Assembly: GCA_024742815.1 (NCBI GenBank)
Contig: JANSXX010000008.1
Location: 102,991-166,990 of the forward strand
Length of the DNA: 64,000 nt
Source: HXMU1420-13 sp024742815
Lineage (GTDB): Bacteria > Bacteroidota > Rhodothermia > Balneolales > Balneolaceae
Direction of reading: 5' to 3'
A model generated the notes under the pieces. The model was given only the letters and a program-made list of their open reading frames with translations. It was not told the DNA's origin and did not search any database. Shown here one piece after another: positions 28,216-36,995 of this stretch. The position numbers were made by a program, and so were the translations under genes. How positions within the stretch are numbered: position 1 is the first letter of the stretch; the number at the start of each line of letters is the position of its first letter.

Positions 28216-30630
28216 ATGAAACGAATTGCTGTTTTCTTATTTGGGATTTTTCTCACCACAAATCTTTGGGCGCAAACGCCATCCATCACTGAAAAAACAG
28301 AGGGTCTTACAAAAACAGAAGGCTTCTTCGATTACTATTTCGATGACGACCAAGCCAAGCTTTGGCTGGAAGTAGACAAACTCAACTTCGAATTTTTATA
28401 CGCCAATTATTTAGCGGCCGGTGTGGGCTCGAACGATATTGGGCTTGATCGAAGCCAACAAGGTGGTCAACGTGTGGTTTATTTTGAAAAACGCGGACCA
28501 AAACTTTTTCTGATTCAACCAAATCTGGATTACATCGCTCGCTCCGACAATGAACTCGAGAAAAAATCGGTTCGCGAAGCCTTTGCATCATCGGTATTAG
28601 CCGCCTTCGATATTGTAGCTGCCGATGGCGAAACGTATTTAATTGATCTAACTCCCTTTTTAATTCGTGATGCACATGATGTAATTGGTAGATTACGTGG
28701 CAGAGGAGAAGGCAATTATTCGCTGGATAAAAACCGTTCCACCATTTATAAAGAAGGCACTTTCAACTTCCCAAAAAATAGTGAGTTTGAAACCATGCTC
28801 ACGTTTGCAGGAAATAATCCGGGCCGACAAGTACGCTCGGTTGTTCCTTCACCAACAAGTATTACTGTTCGTCAGCATCATTCCTTTGTTGAGTTACCTG
28901 ATGATAATTACGAGCCAAGAATGTACGATCCACGAGCCGGTTTTTATCCAACCTCCTTTATGGATTATGCCTCTCCTATCGATGAACCGATGCTGATTCA
29001 GTACATCAATCGTCATCGTTTGGAAAAGAAAAATCCGGAAGCAGAAATCAGCGAAGCTGTAGAGCCCATCGTGTATTATCTCGATAACGGAACTCCTGAA
29101 CCGGTGCGTTCTGCGCTGCTTGATGGAGCCCGTTGGTGGAACGAAGCCTTCGAAGCTATTGGCTATAAAGATGCTTTTCAGGTAAAAGTACTTCCCGATG
29201 ATGCCCATCCGCTCGACATTCGATATAATGTGATTAACTGGGTGCATCGCTCAACACGAGGGTGGTCGTATGGTGGTTCGGTTGTAGATCCCAGAACCGG
29301 TGAAATAATCAAAGGAAATGTTTTGCTTGGCTCCCTCCGAGTACGACAGGATTATATGATTGCTACCGGATTATTGGCTCCATTTGAAGAAGGCGCAGAA
29401 GAAGATCCCCGTATGATGGAAATGGCACTGGCAAGAATTCGTCAGCTTTCAGCCCACGAAATTGGCCATACTTTAGGCATTTATCACAACTTTGCAGCAA
29501 GTGTAAACGATCGAGCATCGGTGATGGATTATCCACATCCAAAAGTAGATATCGTTGATGGTAAACTTGATTTAAGCGATGCCTACGATGTTGGAATGGG
29601 AGCATGGGATAAAGTTACCATTGCTTATGGATATCAGGATTTTCCTGATGGTGTGGATGAAGCTGAAGCACTGAACGAAATTCTCGAAAAAGCCCATTCT
29701 GATGGATTAAAGTACATTTCGGATACAGATGCTCGTCCCCAAGGTGGAGCTCATCCTTATGCTCATTTATGGGAATACGGATCGGATCCGGTTGTGCAAA
29801 TGCAACACATTTTAGAAGTGCGTGAAATTGCACTCAGTAACTTTGGCGAAGCCAATATTCCGGCCGGAACGGCGATGAGTAAATTGGAAGATGTGTTAGT
29901 ACCTATTTATTTGTTCCATCGCTATCAGTTAGAAGGCACGGTTAAGTTGATTGGCGGTGTGGATTACTACTACAAATTGAAAGGTGATAACCAGCCAAAT
30001 ATGAGTATAGTTGAAGCAAAAACTCAGCGACGAGCATTGGAAATGATGCTAGCCACGATTGAGCCGGAAGTGCTAGCGTTACCGGAGAATTTATTGGAGA
30101 TTATTCCGCCACGACCTTCCGGCATGAGCACAACACGTGAGCTATTTAATGGAAATACCGGTCCGACTTTAGATGCATTATCCATAGCTCAAACTGCCGC
30201 TGATGCAAGTTTAAGGCTACTTTTTCACCCTCAACGAGCAAATCGACTGGTAGAACAAAGTGCACGTGATAATACTCTTGGTTTAGAAGAAATGATTGAT
30301 AAAACGATAGATCGCACTTGGAAACGTAGATTAGGCGATGACTATCACGATGCGATTCAGAAAACAGTAAATCATTTGGTGGTTGTGAATTTGATCAAAC
30401 TTCACGCCTCGAATCAGGCTAATCCACTTACAAAAGCCATTGTGTTTGGTAAACTAAACGAATTAATGGAAATGCTGGAAGATCGCGAGGACGATGTAAC
30501 CGCTCAACATGTAGCCATGCTGATCGACAGTTATTTAGATGATCCGGAAGAATTCAAAGCTCCCGAATCTTTATCTCCACCACCCGGCTCACCAATTGGC
30601 TCCGGCCCAATGTTGTATTGTGATCATTAG
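28216..30630 (+). CDS. Zinc-dependent metalloprotease, DUF5117/DUF4953 type
   Basis: 804 residues with a signal peptide ending in LWAQ. The order of regions, an N-terminal DUF5117-like part (residues about 80-270) and a metzincin-like catalytic part, is standard for this Bacteroidota family. The zinc site is HEIGHTLGIYHN (His414, Glu415, His418, His424), followed by a Met-turn candidate SVMDYPHP. C-terminal helical part to the end. Secreted or periplasmic; substrate unknown. Monocistronic; the four-helix-bundle element follows it. Confidence 0.93.
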   Translation: MKRIAVFLFGIFLTTNLWAQTPSITEKTEGLTKTEGFFDYYFDDDQAKLWLEVDKLNFEFLYANYLAAGVGSNDIGLDRSQQGGQRVVYFEKRGPKLFLIQPNLDYIARSDNELEKKSVREAFASSVLAAFDIVAADGETYLIDLTPFLIRDAHDVIGRLRGRGEGNYSLDKNRSTIYKEGTFNFPKNSEFETMLTFAGNNPGRQVRSVVPSPTSITVRQHHSFVELPDDNYEPRMYDPRAGFYPTSFMDYASPIDEPMLIQYINRHRLEKKNPEAEISEAVEPIVYYLDNGTPEPVRSALLDGARWWNEAFEAIGYKDAFQVKVLPDDAHPLDIRYNVINWVHRSTRGWSYGGSVVDPRTGEIIKGNVLLGSLRVRQDYMIATGLLAPFEEGAEEDPRMMEMALARIRQLSAHEIGHTLGIYHNFAASVNDRASVMDYPHPKVDIVDGKLDLSDAYDVGMGAWDKVTIAYGYQDFPDGVDEAEALNEILEKAHSDGLKYISDTDARPQGGAHPYAHLWEYGSDPVVQMQHILEVREIALSNFGEANIPAGTAMSKLEDVLVPIYLFHRYQLEGTVKLIGGVDYYYKLKGDNQPNMSIVEAKTQRRALEMMLATIEPEVLALPENLLEIIPPRPSGMSTTRELFNGNTGPTLDALSIAQTAADASLRLLFHPQRANRLVEQSARDNTLGLEEMIDKTIDRTWKRRLGDDYHDAIQKTVNHLVVVNLIKLHASNQANPLTKAIVFGKLNELMEMLEDREDDVTAQHVAMLIDSYLDDPEEFKAPESLSPPPGSPIGSGPMLYCDH

Positions 30631-30664
30631 GGATGAGGAATGAGGGTTGAGGGAATAGAAATGA

Positions 30665-31056
30665 GATTTGAGAAGTGAGCTATGAGGAAATTTAAGGAGC
30701 TACATATTTGGAAGAGATCAGTAGAATTGGCTACAACAATTTATGCTATCACTCAAAACTATCCCGAAACAGAAAGATATGGTTTGATTTCTCAGATGAG
30801 ACGATCATCTATTTCTGTATCTTCAAACATAGCTGAAGGAGCCGGAAGAACTTCGAAAAAAGAGTTCAAGCACTTTCTCGACATCTCATATGGGTCTTTA
30901 TATGAACTTCAGTCTCAAATGATAATATCACATAATCTTGGTTTTATAAATGCCCAACAGGCTAAACAGCTTGTATCAGAGATTGAAGAAATCCAAAAAA
31001 TGGTGTTCAGTTACGCTCAAAAATTAGCTCATAACTAATAGCTCACTTCTCAAGTC
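30665..31056. mobile_element. Intervening-sequence-like element: four-helix-bundle gene between inverted repeats
   Basis: GATTTGAGAAGTGAGCTAT (30665-30683) and ATAGCTCACTTCTCAAGTC (31038-31056) are inverted repeats of 19 bases with one mismatch. They enclose exactly one gene; the left arm ends on its start codon and the right arm begins on its stop codon. This is the build of 23S rRNA intervening sequences, but located between protein genes. Confidence 0.65.
30682..31038 (+). CDS. Four-helix-bundle protein (23S rRNA intervening-sequence / Avd-like family)
   Basis: 118 residues of the IVS-protein family: FKELHIWKRSVELATTIYAI at the N-terminus, YGLISQMRRSSISVSSNIAE and GRTSKKEFKHFLDISYGSL in the middle, then a last helix. 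The fold forms a ring-shaped pentamer in relatives such as Avd, the accessory protein of diversity-generating retroelements. Neither a reverse transcriptase nor a template repeat is near. The start and stop codons merge with the flanking inverted repeats. Confidence 0.93.
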   Translation: MRKFKELHIWKRSVELATTIYAITQNYPETERYGLISQMRRSSISVSSNIAEGAGRTSKKEFKHFLDISYGSLYELQSQMIISHNLGFINAQQAKQLVSEIEEIQKMVFSYAQKLAHN

Positions 31057-31065
31057 TAAAAAACA

Positions 31066-31653
31066 ATGAAAATCATCCACCCCGACATATTACTTGATGC
31101 CTATTCCAAAGGTTTGTTTCCAATGGGAGATTCGCGGGATTCAGAGGACATTGAATGGTATTCGGCAACCGAGCGGGGAATCATTCCCATCGATAAATTT
31201 TATGCATCCAATAATCTGCGAAGGCTTGTTAAAAAGCAGACGTTCGAAGTAAAAATTGATACGCAATTCCGGCAAGTAGTGGAAGGTTGTGCCGATCGGG
31301 AAGACACCTGGATTAACGATCTAATCATCGACACGTTCGAACATATGCATCAGCTGGGGCACGCTCATAGTGTTGAAGTTTATCATGAAGGAAAACTAGT
31401 TGGTGGCGTATACGGAATACATTATAAAGCCGCTTTTTTTGCAGAAAGTATGTTCAAATTCTATCCCGAAGCCGATAAAGTAGCGATGTTTTACCTGCAT
31501 AACATTTTAGAAAAGAATGGCTTCAAATTGTGGGATGCCCAATACTATACCGAGCATTTAGGCAAAACTTTCGGGTGTATTGAAATCACTGGCGATGAAT
31601 ATCTGCTTTTATTAGAAGAAGCGCTGAAGACGGAGTGTGAGTTTAAAATATAA
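31066..31653 (+). CDS. aat: Leucyl/phenylalanyl-tRNA-protein transferase
   Basis: 195 residues, cytosolic. Transfers Leu or Phe from tRNA to proteins with N-terminal Arg or Lys, marking them for ClpS/ClpAP by the N-degron pathway. Family motifs: AYSKGLFPMG, WYSATERGIIP, HAHSVEVYHEGKLVGGVYG, FFAESMFKF and LWDAQYYTEHLGKTFG. Length slightly short of E. coli Aat, typical for this phylum. It starts ten bases after the inverted repeat of the four-helix-bundle element, so that insertion sits in its promoter region. Confidence 0.96.
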   Translation: MKIIHPDILLDAYSKGLFPMGDSRDSEDIEWYSATERGIIPIDKFYASNNLRRLVKKQTFEVKIDTQFRQVVEGCADREDTWINDLIIDTFEHMHQLGHAHSVEVYHEGKLVGGVYGIHYKAAFFAESMFKFYPEADKVAMFYLHNILEKNGFKLWDAQYYTEHLGKTFGCIEITGDEYLLLLEEALKTECEFKI

Positions 31654-31666
31654 GGGATTTTATTAC

Positions 31667-31696
31667 TGTACGGACGTATCGCGATACGTCCGTACA
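31667..31696. terminator. 30-bp perfect palindrome between convergent genes
   Basis: TGTACGGACGTATCG is followed directly by its own reverse complement with no loop. It lies between the ends of aat (+) and the 398-residue protein gene (-), where a bidirectional terminator would sit, but T-runs are poor. It may be a dispersed repeat or a protein-binding site. Confidence 0.6.
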
Positions 31697-31722
31697 ATCT
31701 CCAATAAAACCTCACTTTAAGA

Positions 31723-32919
31723 TCAATACTCAGTAACCGTCACCGCTTTTATAGCTTCATCACGGCTAATTCGGCCTCTATCCAGATTTTCAAGCACTGA
31801 TTTTTTTATCTGAAGATCAACGCGCTGCGGCACTTCCTCAATCCGCGAAGCAGACACGCTCATACTAATCAAAATATGCTGATCGGAATCTACAGAATTT
31901 AGTGTGCGTCCATAATCCACTAAATACTCGGATACATTCGTGATCATAGCACTGTAGGCTTCGATTATTTTGTTTTTAATTTCTTCTTGACGCGCTTCAA
32001 TTTCTTCAAGTTCTTCTTGAGTAACATTTCCTCTAACCTGAATACGATTATCACCACGTCGCAGCCCTTGAATGAGCGTTCGTGAGTTATTCAAAACAGT
32101 AAACGCTCCTTCACGGTCTGAGTATCGGGTGTCGAAACTAAAAATGGCACCAAAATTATCAAGTAGTAAATAATTAGGTGTGCCCGACATTCTGAAACCG
32201 GTATCAGATTCACGGAATGCTGTTTCAAAAATATTCCCCATTACCTTTAAGTCCATGTATTCCTTGCCTTCGGAAGTTGCAAACGAAATACGATCCTTAA
32301 TTTTGCCTTCATCAAGTTTTCCGCTTCGGTACTCTTTCAAATCTTTTACGGTTACGGAGGCTGAAATCACCGGTAAACCTTTGTTAGATTGCTCATCAAC
32401 AACCACATCATTCACGGCAATACGGTAGTTCCAAACCGTCCTGTTGCTACCTGTTTGTGCACCGTAAATCACCATAACTTGTTCATCGTCTTTAAGCTGA
32501 CCAATGGTTGATGCGTAATCCATCAGGAATTCAGTAATTCTACGTTTTACTGTAGTTTCGTCTACTTTTGGGGATGCGCCTTCCGAATCAGAATCGGAAC
32601 CATAGTAAAAGCTATAACTTCCTTGCCCGGTAACGTGCATTTTTGGAGTAAATGGATCATCACGGTTTATCATAAAAATGATGCCGTAGCCATTCAAATA
32701 CGTGCCTCTAATTCCACGTTGACGGAATCCACCGCGGTCCACTATTATGGTCTCGGCGGTTGGGGTTTCGATTTGAGTTCTAAACAACTCCGCAAGGATA
32801 TTTTCCATAATGCGGATGTCGCGATTCATTCGATTAGCATCGATATTTTGAGCTGATAGTGTTGGAGCAAAAAGAATGCTCAACAAGCCGATCAGCAGCG
32901 TTTTTTTGAAGTAATTCAT
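31723..32919 (-). CDS. Exported protein of ECF sigma operon, unknown function
   Basis: 398 residues with a signal peptide ending TLSAQ. No family recognised. Mixed alpha/beta, with a region near residue 50 (IIVDRGGFRQRGIRGTYLNGYG) and many short strands. It follows the sigma and anti-sigma genes by four bases after the anti-sigma stop, so it is the likely effector or ligand of the regulon. Conserved placement next to an ECF pair supports a role in envelope stress. Confidence 0.65.
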   Translation of the reverse strand: MNYFKKTLLIGLLSILFAPTLSAQNIDANRMNRDIRIMENILAELFRTQIETPTAETIIVDRGGFRQRGIRGTYLNGYGIIFMINRDDPFTPKMHVTGQGSYSFYYGSDSDSEGASPKVDETTVKRRITEFLMDYASTIGQLKDDEQVMVIYGAQTGSNRTVWNYRIAVNDVVVDEQSNKGLPVISASVTVKDLKEYRSGKLDEGKIKDRISFATSEGKEYMDLKVMGNIFETAFRESDTGFRMSGTPNYLLLDNFGAIFSFDTRYSDREGAFTVLNNSRTLIQGLRRGDNRIQVRGNVTQEELEEIEARQEEIKNKIIEAYSAMITNVSEYLVDYGRTLNSVDSDQHILISMSVSASRIEEVPQRVDLQIKKSVLENLDRGRISRDEAIKAVTVTEY

Positions 32920-32923
32920 GATA

Positions 32924-33607
32924 TTATCTATTTAAACTTACAGTTTCTATGATTTCGCCTAACACCTGATCGGTTTGAACAAAGCGATTGTAGGTAGTTT
33001 CCTGAAGGTTGGCCAGACTAAAATCGATGAGCTCCAAATCAGAGGTACGTTGTTCTTCCAGATAAGAAGCAAAACTGGCCAGTGTTTGTTGAAATTGTGC
33101 CTCTTGCTGTTCCTGAGCAGCTTGTACAAAATCAGCCATTAATTCGGCATTCTCGGCCTGAACTTGGTTAATCAATAACTCGACTTGAGCAGCTGTATAA
33201 CCGATTTGTGCCGGAGGCTGCTCACCAAAGCGGAGGGAAATTTCGCCATCCTGCATACTAAAATTTAGATTTGTAAGGCTACCGGTTATGATGAACAGGA
33301 ACAGAAAGCTTGCAACAGCAACTCCAAATCGACCAAAACCTGAAGTTGGTTTTAAAGCAGACCACAAATTTTCAAGTGAAATTCTGAATGAACTTTTGTT
33401 TGCTGCCGGATCCATCATCACAAATTGTTCGGTAGGTGATTCTACCGGCATTTGCTGGAGCATTTGTCGTGTTTCCATCATCCCATCCAGTTCTTCTTTC
33501 AGATCGGGATGTTGCTGCACAAAGGCTTCTAATTGGTTTTGTGTGTCGATATCGAGCCCACCGTACATATAGTCGATAAAAAGTTCGCGTGCTTTGTCTT
33601 TAGTCAT
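32924..33607 (-). CDS. Anti-sigma factor-like membrane protein
   Basis: 227 residues. A helical N-terminus (KARELFIDYMYGGLDIDTQ, about 1-60) resembles the sigma-binding domain of anti-sigma factors, without the zinc HxxxCxxC motif. One membrane helix (VAVASFLFLFIITGSL, about 105-122) separates it from a Gln/Glu-rich coiled-coil periplasmic part. The start overlaps the sigma gene stop by eight bases, as in translationally coupled sigma/anti-sigma pairs. Confidence 0.8.
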   Translation of the reverse strand: MTKDKARELFIDYMYGGLDIDTQNQLEAFVQQHPDLKEELDGMMETRQMLQQMPVESPTEQFVMMDPAANKSSFRISLENLWSALKPTSGFGRFGVAVASFLFLFIITGSLTNLNFSMQDGEISLRFGEQPPAQIGYTAAQVELLINQVQAENAELMADFVQAAQEQQEAQFQQTLASFASYLEEQRTSDLELIDFSLANLQETTYNRFVQTDQVLGEIIETVSLNR

Positions 33608-34178
33608 AGCTAAACACCTCTTTGTTAATATTCCACGAATCGAAGGTTTTTTTCAGGGATCGCAGGCCGTAATACAACCTCGACTTTACCGTATTCTCCG
33701 ACTCATCTAAAATTTCTGCAATTTCTCTGAAGGTCAGCCCTTCATACTCTTTCATAATTACCACCATGCGTTGTTCGGTGGGTAGTTGAAGCAGTGCTTT
33801 ATGCAAAAGCACGATAGCTTCATTTCTCATTAAGGCACTGTCGGCGGCTCTCTCGGTTTCGGTTTGCGGCGCCGTTTTAAGTGCTTCCAGCGATGTAGCC
33901 CGTTTCCGACCTACTCGCTTCAATTCATCCAGACACAAATTATTGGCGATACGATACAACCACGATCCGAATTTACCGGCATCATCCAGCGTATTCAGTT
34001 TTTGATACGCTTTGATGAAAGTTTTCTGGGTGATTTCAGCGGCGTCATCATTATTCGCAAAGTAGCGATACGCAAAATGATGAATGCGATCCTGCCACCG
34101 ACCAATCAGCTTATTAAAAGCCTGATGATTGCCTCCCAAAAAATCCTGAACCAGTTGTGCGTCTTCCATGTGTGTCAT
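33600..34178 (-). CDS. ECF RNA polymerase sigma factor
   Basis: 192 residues, cytosolic. Region 2 (FAYRYFANNDDAAEITQKTF and FGSWLYRIANNLCLDELKR) binds the -10 and core polymerase. Region 4 is LPTEQRMVVIMKEYEGLTFREIAEILDES with a helix-turn-helix for -35 binding. Heads the operon with the anti-sigma factor and an exported protein. Start ATG at 34178; an internal Met three residues on is possible. Confidence 0.95.
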   Translation of the reverse strand: MTHMEDAQLVQDFLGGNHQAFNKLIGRWQDRIHHFAYRYFANNDDAAEITQKTFIKAYQKLNTLDDAGKFGSWLYRIANNLCLDELKRVGRKRATSLEALKTAPQTETERAADSALMRNEAIVLLHKALLQLPTEQRMVVIMKEYEGLTFREIAEILDESENTVKSRLYYGLRSLKKTFDSWNINKEVFSYD

Positions 34179-34326
34179 TTCATGTTCAACGTAGAGTTTC
34201 GTGTTCTCTGTTGTTGATTTCGAGGATAAGACGAGCGTGCTTTCCCGATAGTTTTAAAGTGTACTTAATTTCTTTCTAATACACATTCTCTCTGATTTCA
34301 ATATTCGCGATATTTTTTATTTAAGG

Positions 34327-34455
34327 TGTTGAAGTGTTCACTTGTTGAGGTGTTTAGGTGTTGGCTCTAAAATTAAATAAATCAAATTTTTCCCGAACAC
34401 CCGAACACCCGAACACCCGAACACCCGAACACCCGAACACCCGAACACCTAAACA
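34327..34455. repeat. 8-bp microsatellite, seven copies, abutting dinB stop
   Basis: CCCGAACA repeats seven times without error from 34392 to 34447, followed by a variant CCTAAACA that contains the complement of the dinB stop codon. To the left, 34327-34366 carries opposite-strand words (GGTGTTGAAGTGTT, GGTGTTTAGGTGTT), so the block can fold as a long hairpin. Confidence 0.95.
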
Positions 34456-35534
34456 CCCAATTCCAGCTGCTCCCAGTATTCTTTTTCGATCAGATTTAAA
34501 TTCGAGAGAGAAATTCCTAATAATCGAATCTCTCTGGTTCCGGCCTCTGTTTGCTCTAGTAATTGCTTCGCTATGGTAGATATCTCTTCGGCTTTGTTGG
34601 TGTAATGAGCTAAAGAATGACTTCGCGTAATCGTATCAAAATTTTTGTAGCGTACTTTTAGGGTGATGGTCTTTCCGGCTGTGGGGATTTTCCGCATCCC
34701 ATCCGAAATCTGCTTTGCGAGGTCATCCAAAAACGTGTTTACCCAATCCAGATCGCCCACATCTTCAGAAAAAGTCCGCTCTTTGCCGTACGATTTTCTG
34801 GTTCGATGCGGCTTCACTTCACGATCATCAACTCCTCGAGCTATTCGATAATAGTATCTGCCCGATTTACCGAAGGCTTTTACCAAATCAATTTCGCTCC
34901 AGGTTTTTAGATCCGCTCCGGTTTTAATCCCCAAAGCATGCATTTTCTTTTGGGTAGCTTTTCCAACGCCGTAAAACTTTTTGATGTCGAGTTGTTCTAC
35001 AAAAGCTTCCACTTCACCGGGGGTAATTACAGTAAGTCCGTTTGGTTTGTTATAGTCGGATGCAATCTTAGCCACAAACTTATTAGGCGCCACACCGGCT
35101 GAGGCCGTTAATTGAGTTTTGGCAAAAATGCGAGCTCGTATTTCTTTGGCGATAAGGGTTGCAGACGGATTTCCCTTGTGATTTTCGGTTACATCCAGAT
35201 AAGCTTCATCTAAGGAAAGTGGCTCCACCAGATCGGTGTACTCGAAGAAGATATTACGCACAATGCTCGAAGCTTCTTTGTAGGCCTCAAAATTCGACTT
35301 CACAAAAATACCATGCGGACATAATCGATAAGCCTCATTCGTAGGCATGGCAGATCGGACCCCAAACTTTCGGGCCTCATAACTACAGGTAGAAACTACC
35401 CCACGGCCGCCTGGCTTCCCTCCAACAATTACCGGTTTACCCCGCAGTTCCGGATTATCCCGCTGCTCAACCGCTGCGAAGAAGGCATCCATATCTACAT
35501 GGATGATTTTGCGAATGGAGTCCTCCCTTTTCAT
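34449..35534 (-). CDS. dinB: DNA polymerase IV (Y family)
   Basis: 361 residues, cytosolic. Error-prone translesion polymerase. The palm has HVDMDAFFAAVEQRDNPELRG and SLDEAYLDVT, holding the catalytic acids; the thumb's helix-hairpin-helix is near FYGVGKATQKKMHALGIK, and the little finger follows. Length matches E. coli DinB. A C-terminal clamp-binding motif is not obvious. The final codons and stop derive from the adjacent 8-bp repeat. Confidence 0.96.
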   Translation of the reverse strand: MKREDSIRKIIHVDMDAFFAAVEQRDNPELRGKPVIVGGKPGGRGVVSTCSYEARKFGVRSAMPTNEAYRLCPHGIFVKSNFEAYKEASSIVRNIFFEYTDLVEPLSLDEAYLDVTENHKGNPSATLIAKEIRARIFAKTQLTASAGVAPNKFVAKIASDYNKPNGLTVITPGEVEAFVEQLDIKKFYGVGKATQKKMHALGIKTGADLKTWSEIDLVKAFGKSGRYYYRIARGVDDREVKPHRTRKSYGKERTFSEDVGDLDWVNTFLDDLAKQISDGMRKIPTAGKTITLKVRYKNFDTITRSHSLAHYTNKAEEISTIAKQLLEQTEAGTREIRLLGISLSNLNLIEKEYWEQLELGV

Positions 35535-36044
35535 AACATATATTATACATATAATTTGAGTCAGAAAGAATATTCATCTACTGCATTGGTAAATATTTCA
35601 ACAAGGTGTATAGAAACAGCTAAATTAATATTAGATCCCTGCCTTCGCAGGGATGACTGGAAATAAAAATTCATTGTCATTCCCGCGCAGGCGTGAATCT
35701 AGAGCTGTTGAGAAGTAACTTTCAATTCTGCCACGAAAACACTTATGCACGGAAGTTTGTATGGTTTCTGGTTCTCTTCTGTAGTCATTCCTACGAAAGC
35801 AGGAATCTTAGGTTTTACAAAGGCGATAGAATTTTACACACCCTTAAATCTTAAATTCTGCCACGAAAACACAAATACACGAAATATGATGTAGTAAGAA
35901 CTAGCTTTGATTAAAAGTAAGTCAAAAACCTGCGAACCATGTCCTAAGGTTGATGTTGTTTAATCTGTCTCGGTCATAAACAAGCATGGACTTCAGTCCT
36001 GCGAATTTTGGAAAAAAGATTAAGAACGTTTACAAATCAAGTCT
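35535..36044. repeat. Gene-free gap with three copies of a 25-bp hairpin repeat
   Basis: Copies at 35633-35657 (reverse strand), 35676-35700 and 35784-35808 share GTCATTCC...GGAATCT with a central stem. The gap also holds two copies of TAAATTCTGCCACGAAAACAC (first full, second near 35850). A fourth hairpin copy is at 36831-36855. No gene is seen. Confidence 0.85.
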
Positions 36045-36698
36045 TTAAGCTTGACTCAAAACCTCTTCAATCAGAGTATCCCCGCTCACCATTTCAACCG
36101 ATTTCCGGATAGCCAGATTATTTACAATACTTAGAGTTACCGCAGTAGCTACATCTTCACGTGGAATAGATCTGTTGGATGCCTTGCTAATATCGCTGGT
36201 GATCTTGCCCGAGCCTTCATCATCGGTTAAGCTTCCCGGACGAATAATGGTGTACTCAAGTTCAGTATTTTTGAGCACACGATCGGCGTAATGTTTGGCG
36301 ATCATATACGGTTTAATGGGTGATGAATCCCAGGATTCACGATCATCGGCGCCGGCTACACTCACCATGATAAACCGCTTCGTATCACTTTTCTCAGCGG
36401 CTTCCATGACTTTGACGGCTCCGTCTAAATCAATTTCGAGCGTTTTATCATATCCGGTAGATCCACCCGATCCGGCGGTAAACACAACTCCGTCAAAGTC
36501 AGTCATGATCTCAGCCAATGCATCTACACTTTGTGATAAGTCAGTTACGATGCTTTCTACGCCCATCCCCGAAAACTTAGGCTGCTGATCTTCTTTTCGG
36601 AGCATAGCCACAGGTTCGAAGTCACTCTCTTGAGTTAATTGTTTACTTACGATGGTTCCGATGCCACCATTGGCACCGATAATTAAAATGCGTTTCAT
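36045..36698 (-). CDS. NAD(P)-binding SDR-family (NmrA-like) protein
   Basis: 217-residue cytosolic Rossmann protein. ILIIGANGGIGTIVSKQL is the dinucleotide loop; VVFTAGSGGSTGYDKT, RFIMVSVAGADD and YTIIRPGSLTDDEGSG follow in atypical-SDR order. The classic YxxxK is replaced by KPYMIAKHYAD, close to that pattern. Comparable to YwnB/YhfK-type proteins, whose substrate is unknown. Monocistronic between repeat-filled gaps. Confidence 0.85.
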   Translation of the reverse strand: MKRILIIGANGGIGTIVSKQLTQESDFEPVAMLRKEDQQPKFSGMGVESIVTDLSQSVDALAEIMTDFDGVVFTAGSGGSTGYDKTLEIDLDGAVKVMEAAEKSDTKRFIMVSVAGADDRESWDSSPIKPYMIAKHYADRVLKNTELEYTIIRPGSLTDDEGSGKITSDISKASNRSIPREDVATAVTLSIVNNLAIRKSVEMVSGDTLIEEVLSQA

Positions 36699-36995
36699 AT
36701 ACGTAATTAAAATGTATGATTTTATTATTCATACATCGTAACAAAGCTTAGGCTTATAGAGTTTGATTTATAATCGCCACGAAAGCACTGAACCACGAAA
36801 TGTTTGTTTTATTCCAGTTCAGATTATGTAGTCATTCCCACGTTCGCGGGAATCTAAAGTCGAAATAAAGCTTCTCGGTTTTTTCAGAGCATTAGATCTC
36901 GGGCATTCGCCGCGAGATAACTATATGTAAATCAAACAAAGATCACTTTATCACATATCACCTTATCACTCATCACCTATCAATTTATCACCAAA
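36699..36995. repeat. Repeat-rich gap with right arm of the 130-bp inverted pair
   Basis: A 25-bp hairpin copy (36831-36855), the inverted 23-bp hairpin (36896-36918) and TCACTTTATCACC stutter (36931-37000) occur in mirror order of 27204-27340. The stutter runs into the dipeptidase stop codon. No gene is seen. Confidence 0.85.

Noticed and set aside
30682..31038. Diversity-generating retroelement around the Avd-like gene
   Set aside because: No reverse transcriptase, template repeat or variable repeat is seen nearby.
34392..34447. CRISPR-like array at the dinB end
   Set aside because: The unit is 8 bp with no spacers and no cas genes, so it is a microsatellite.
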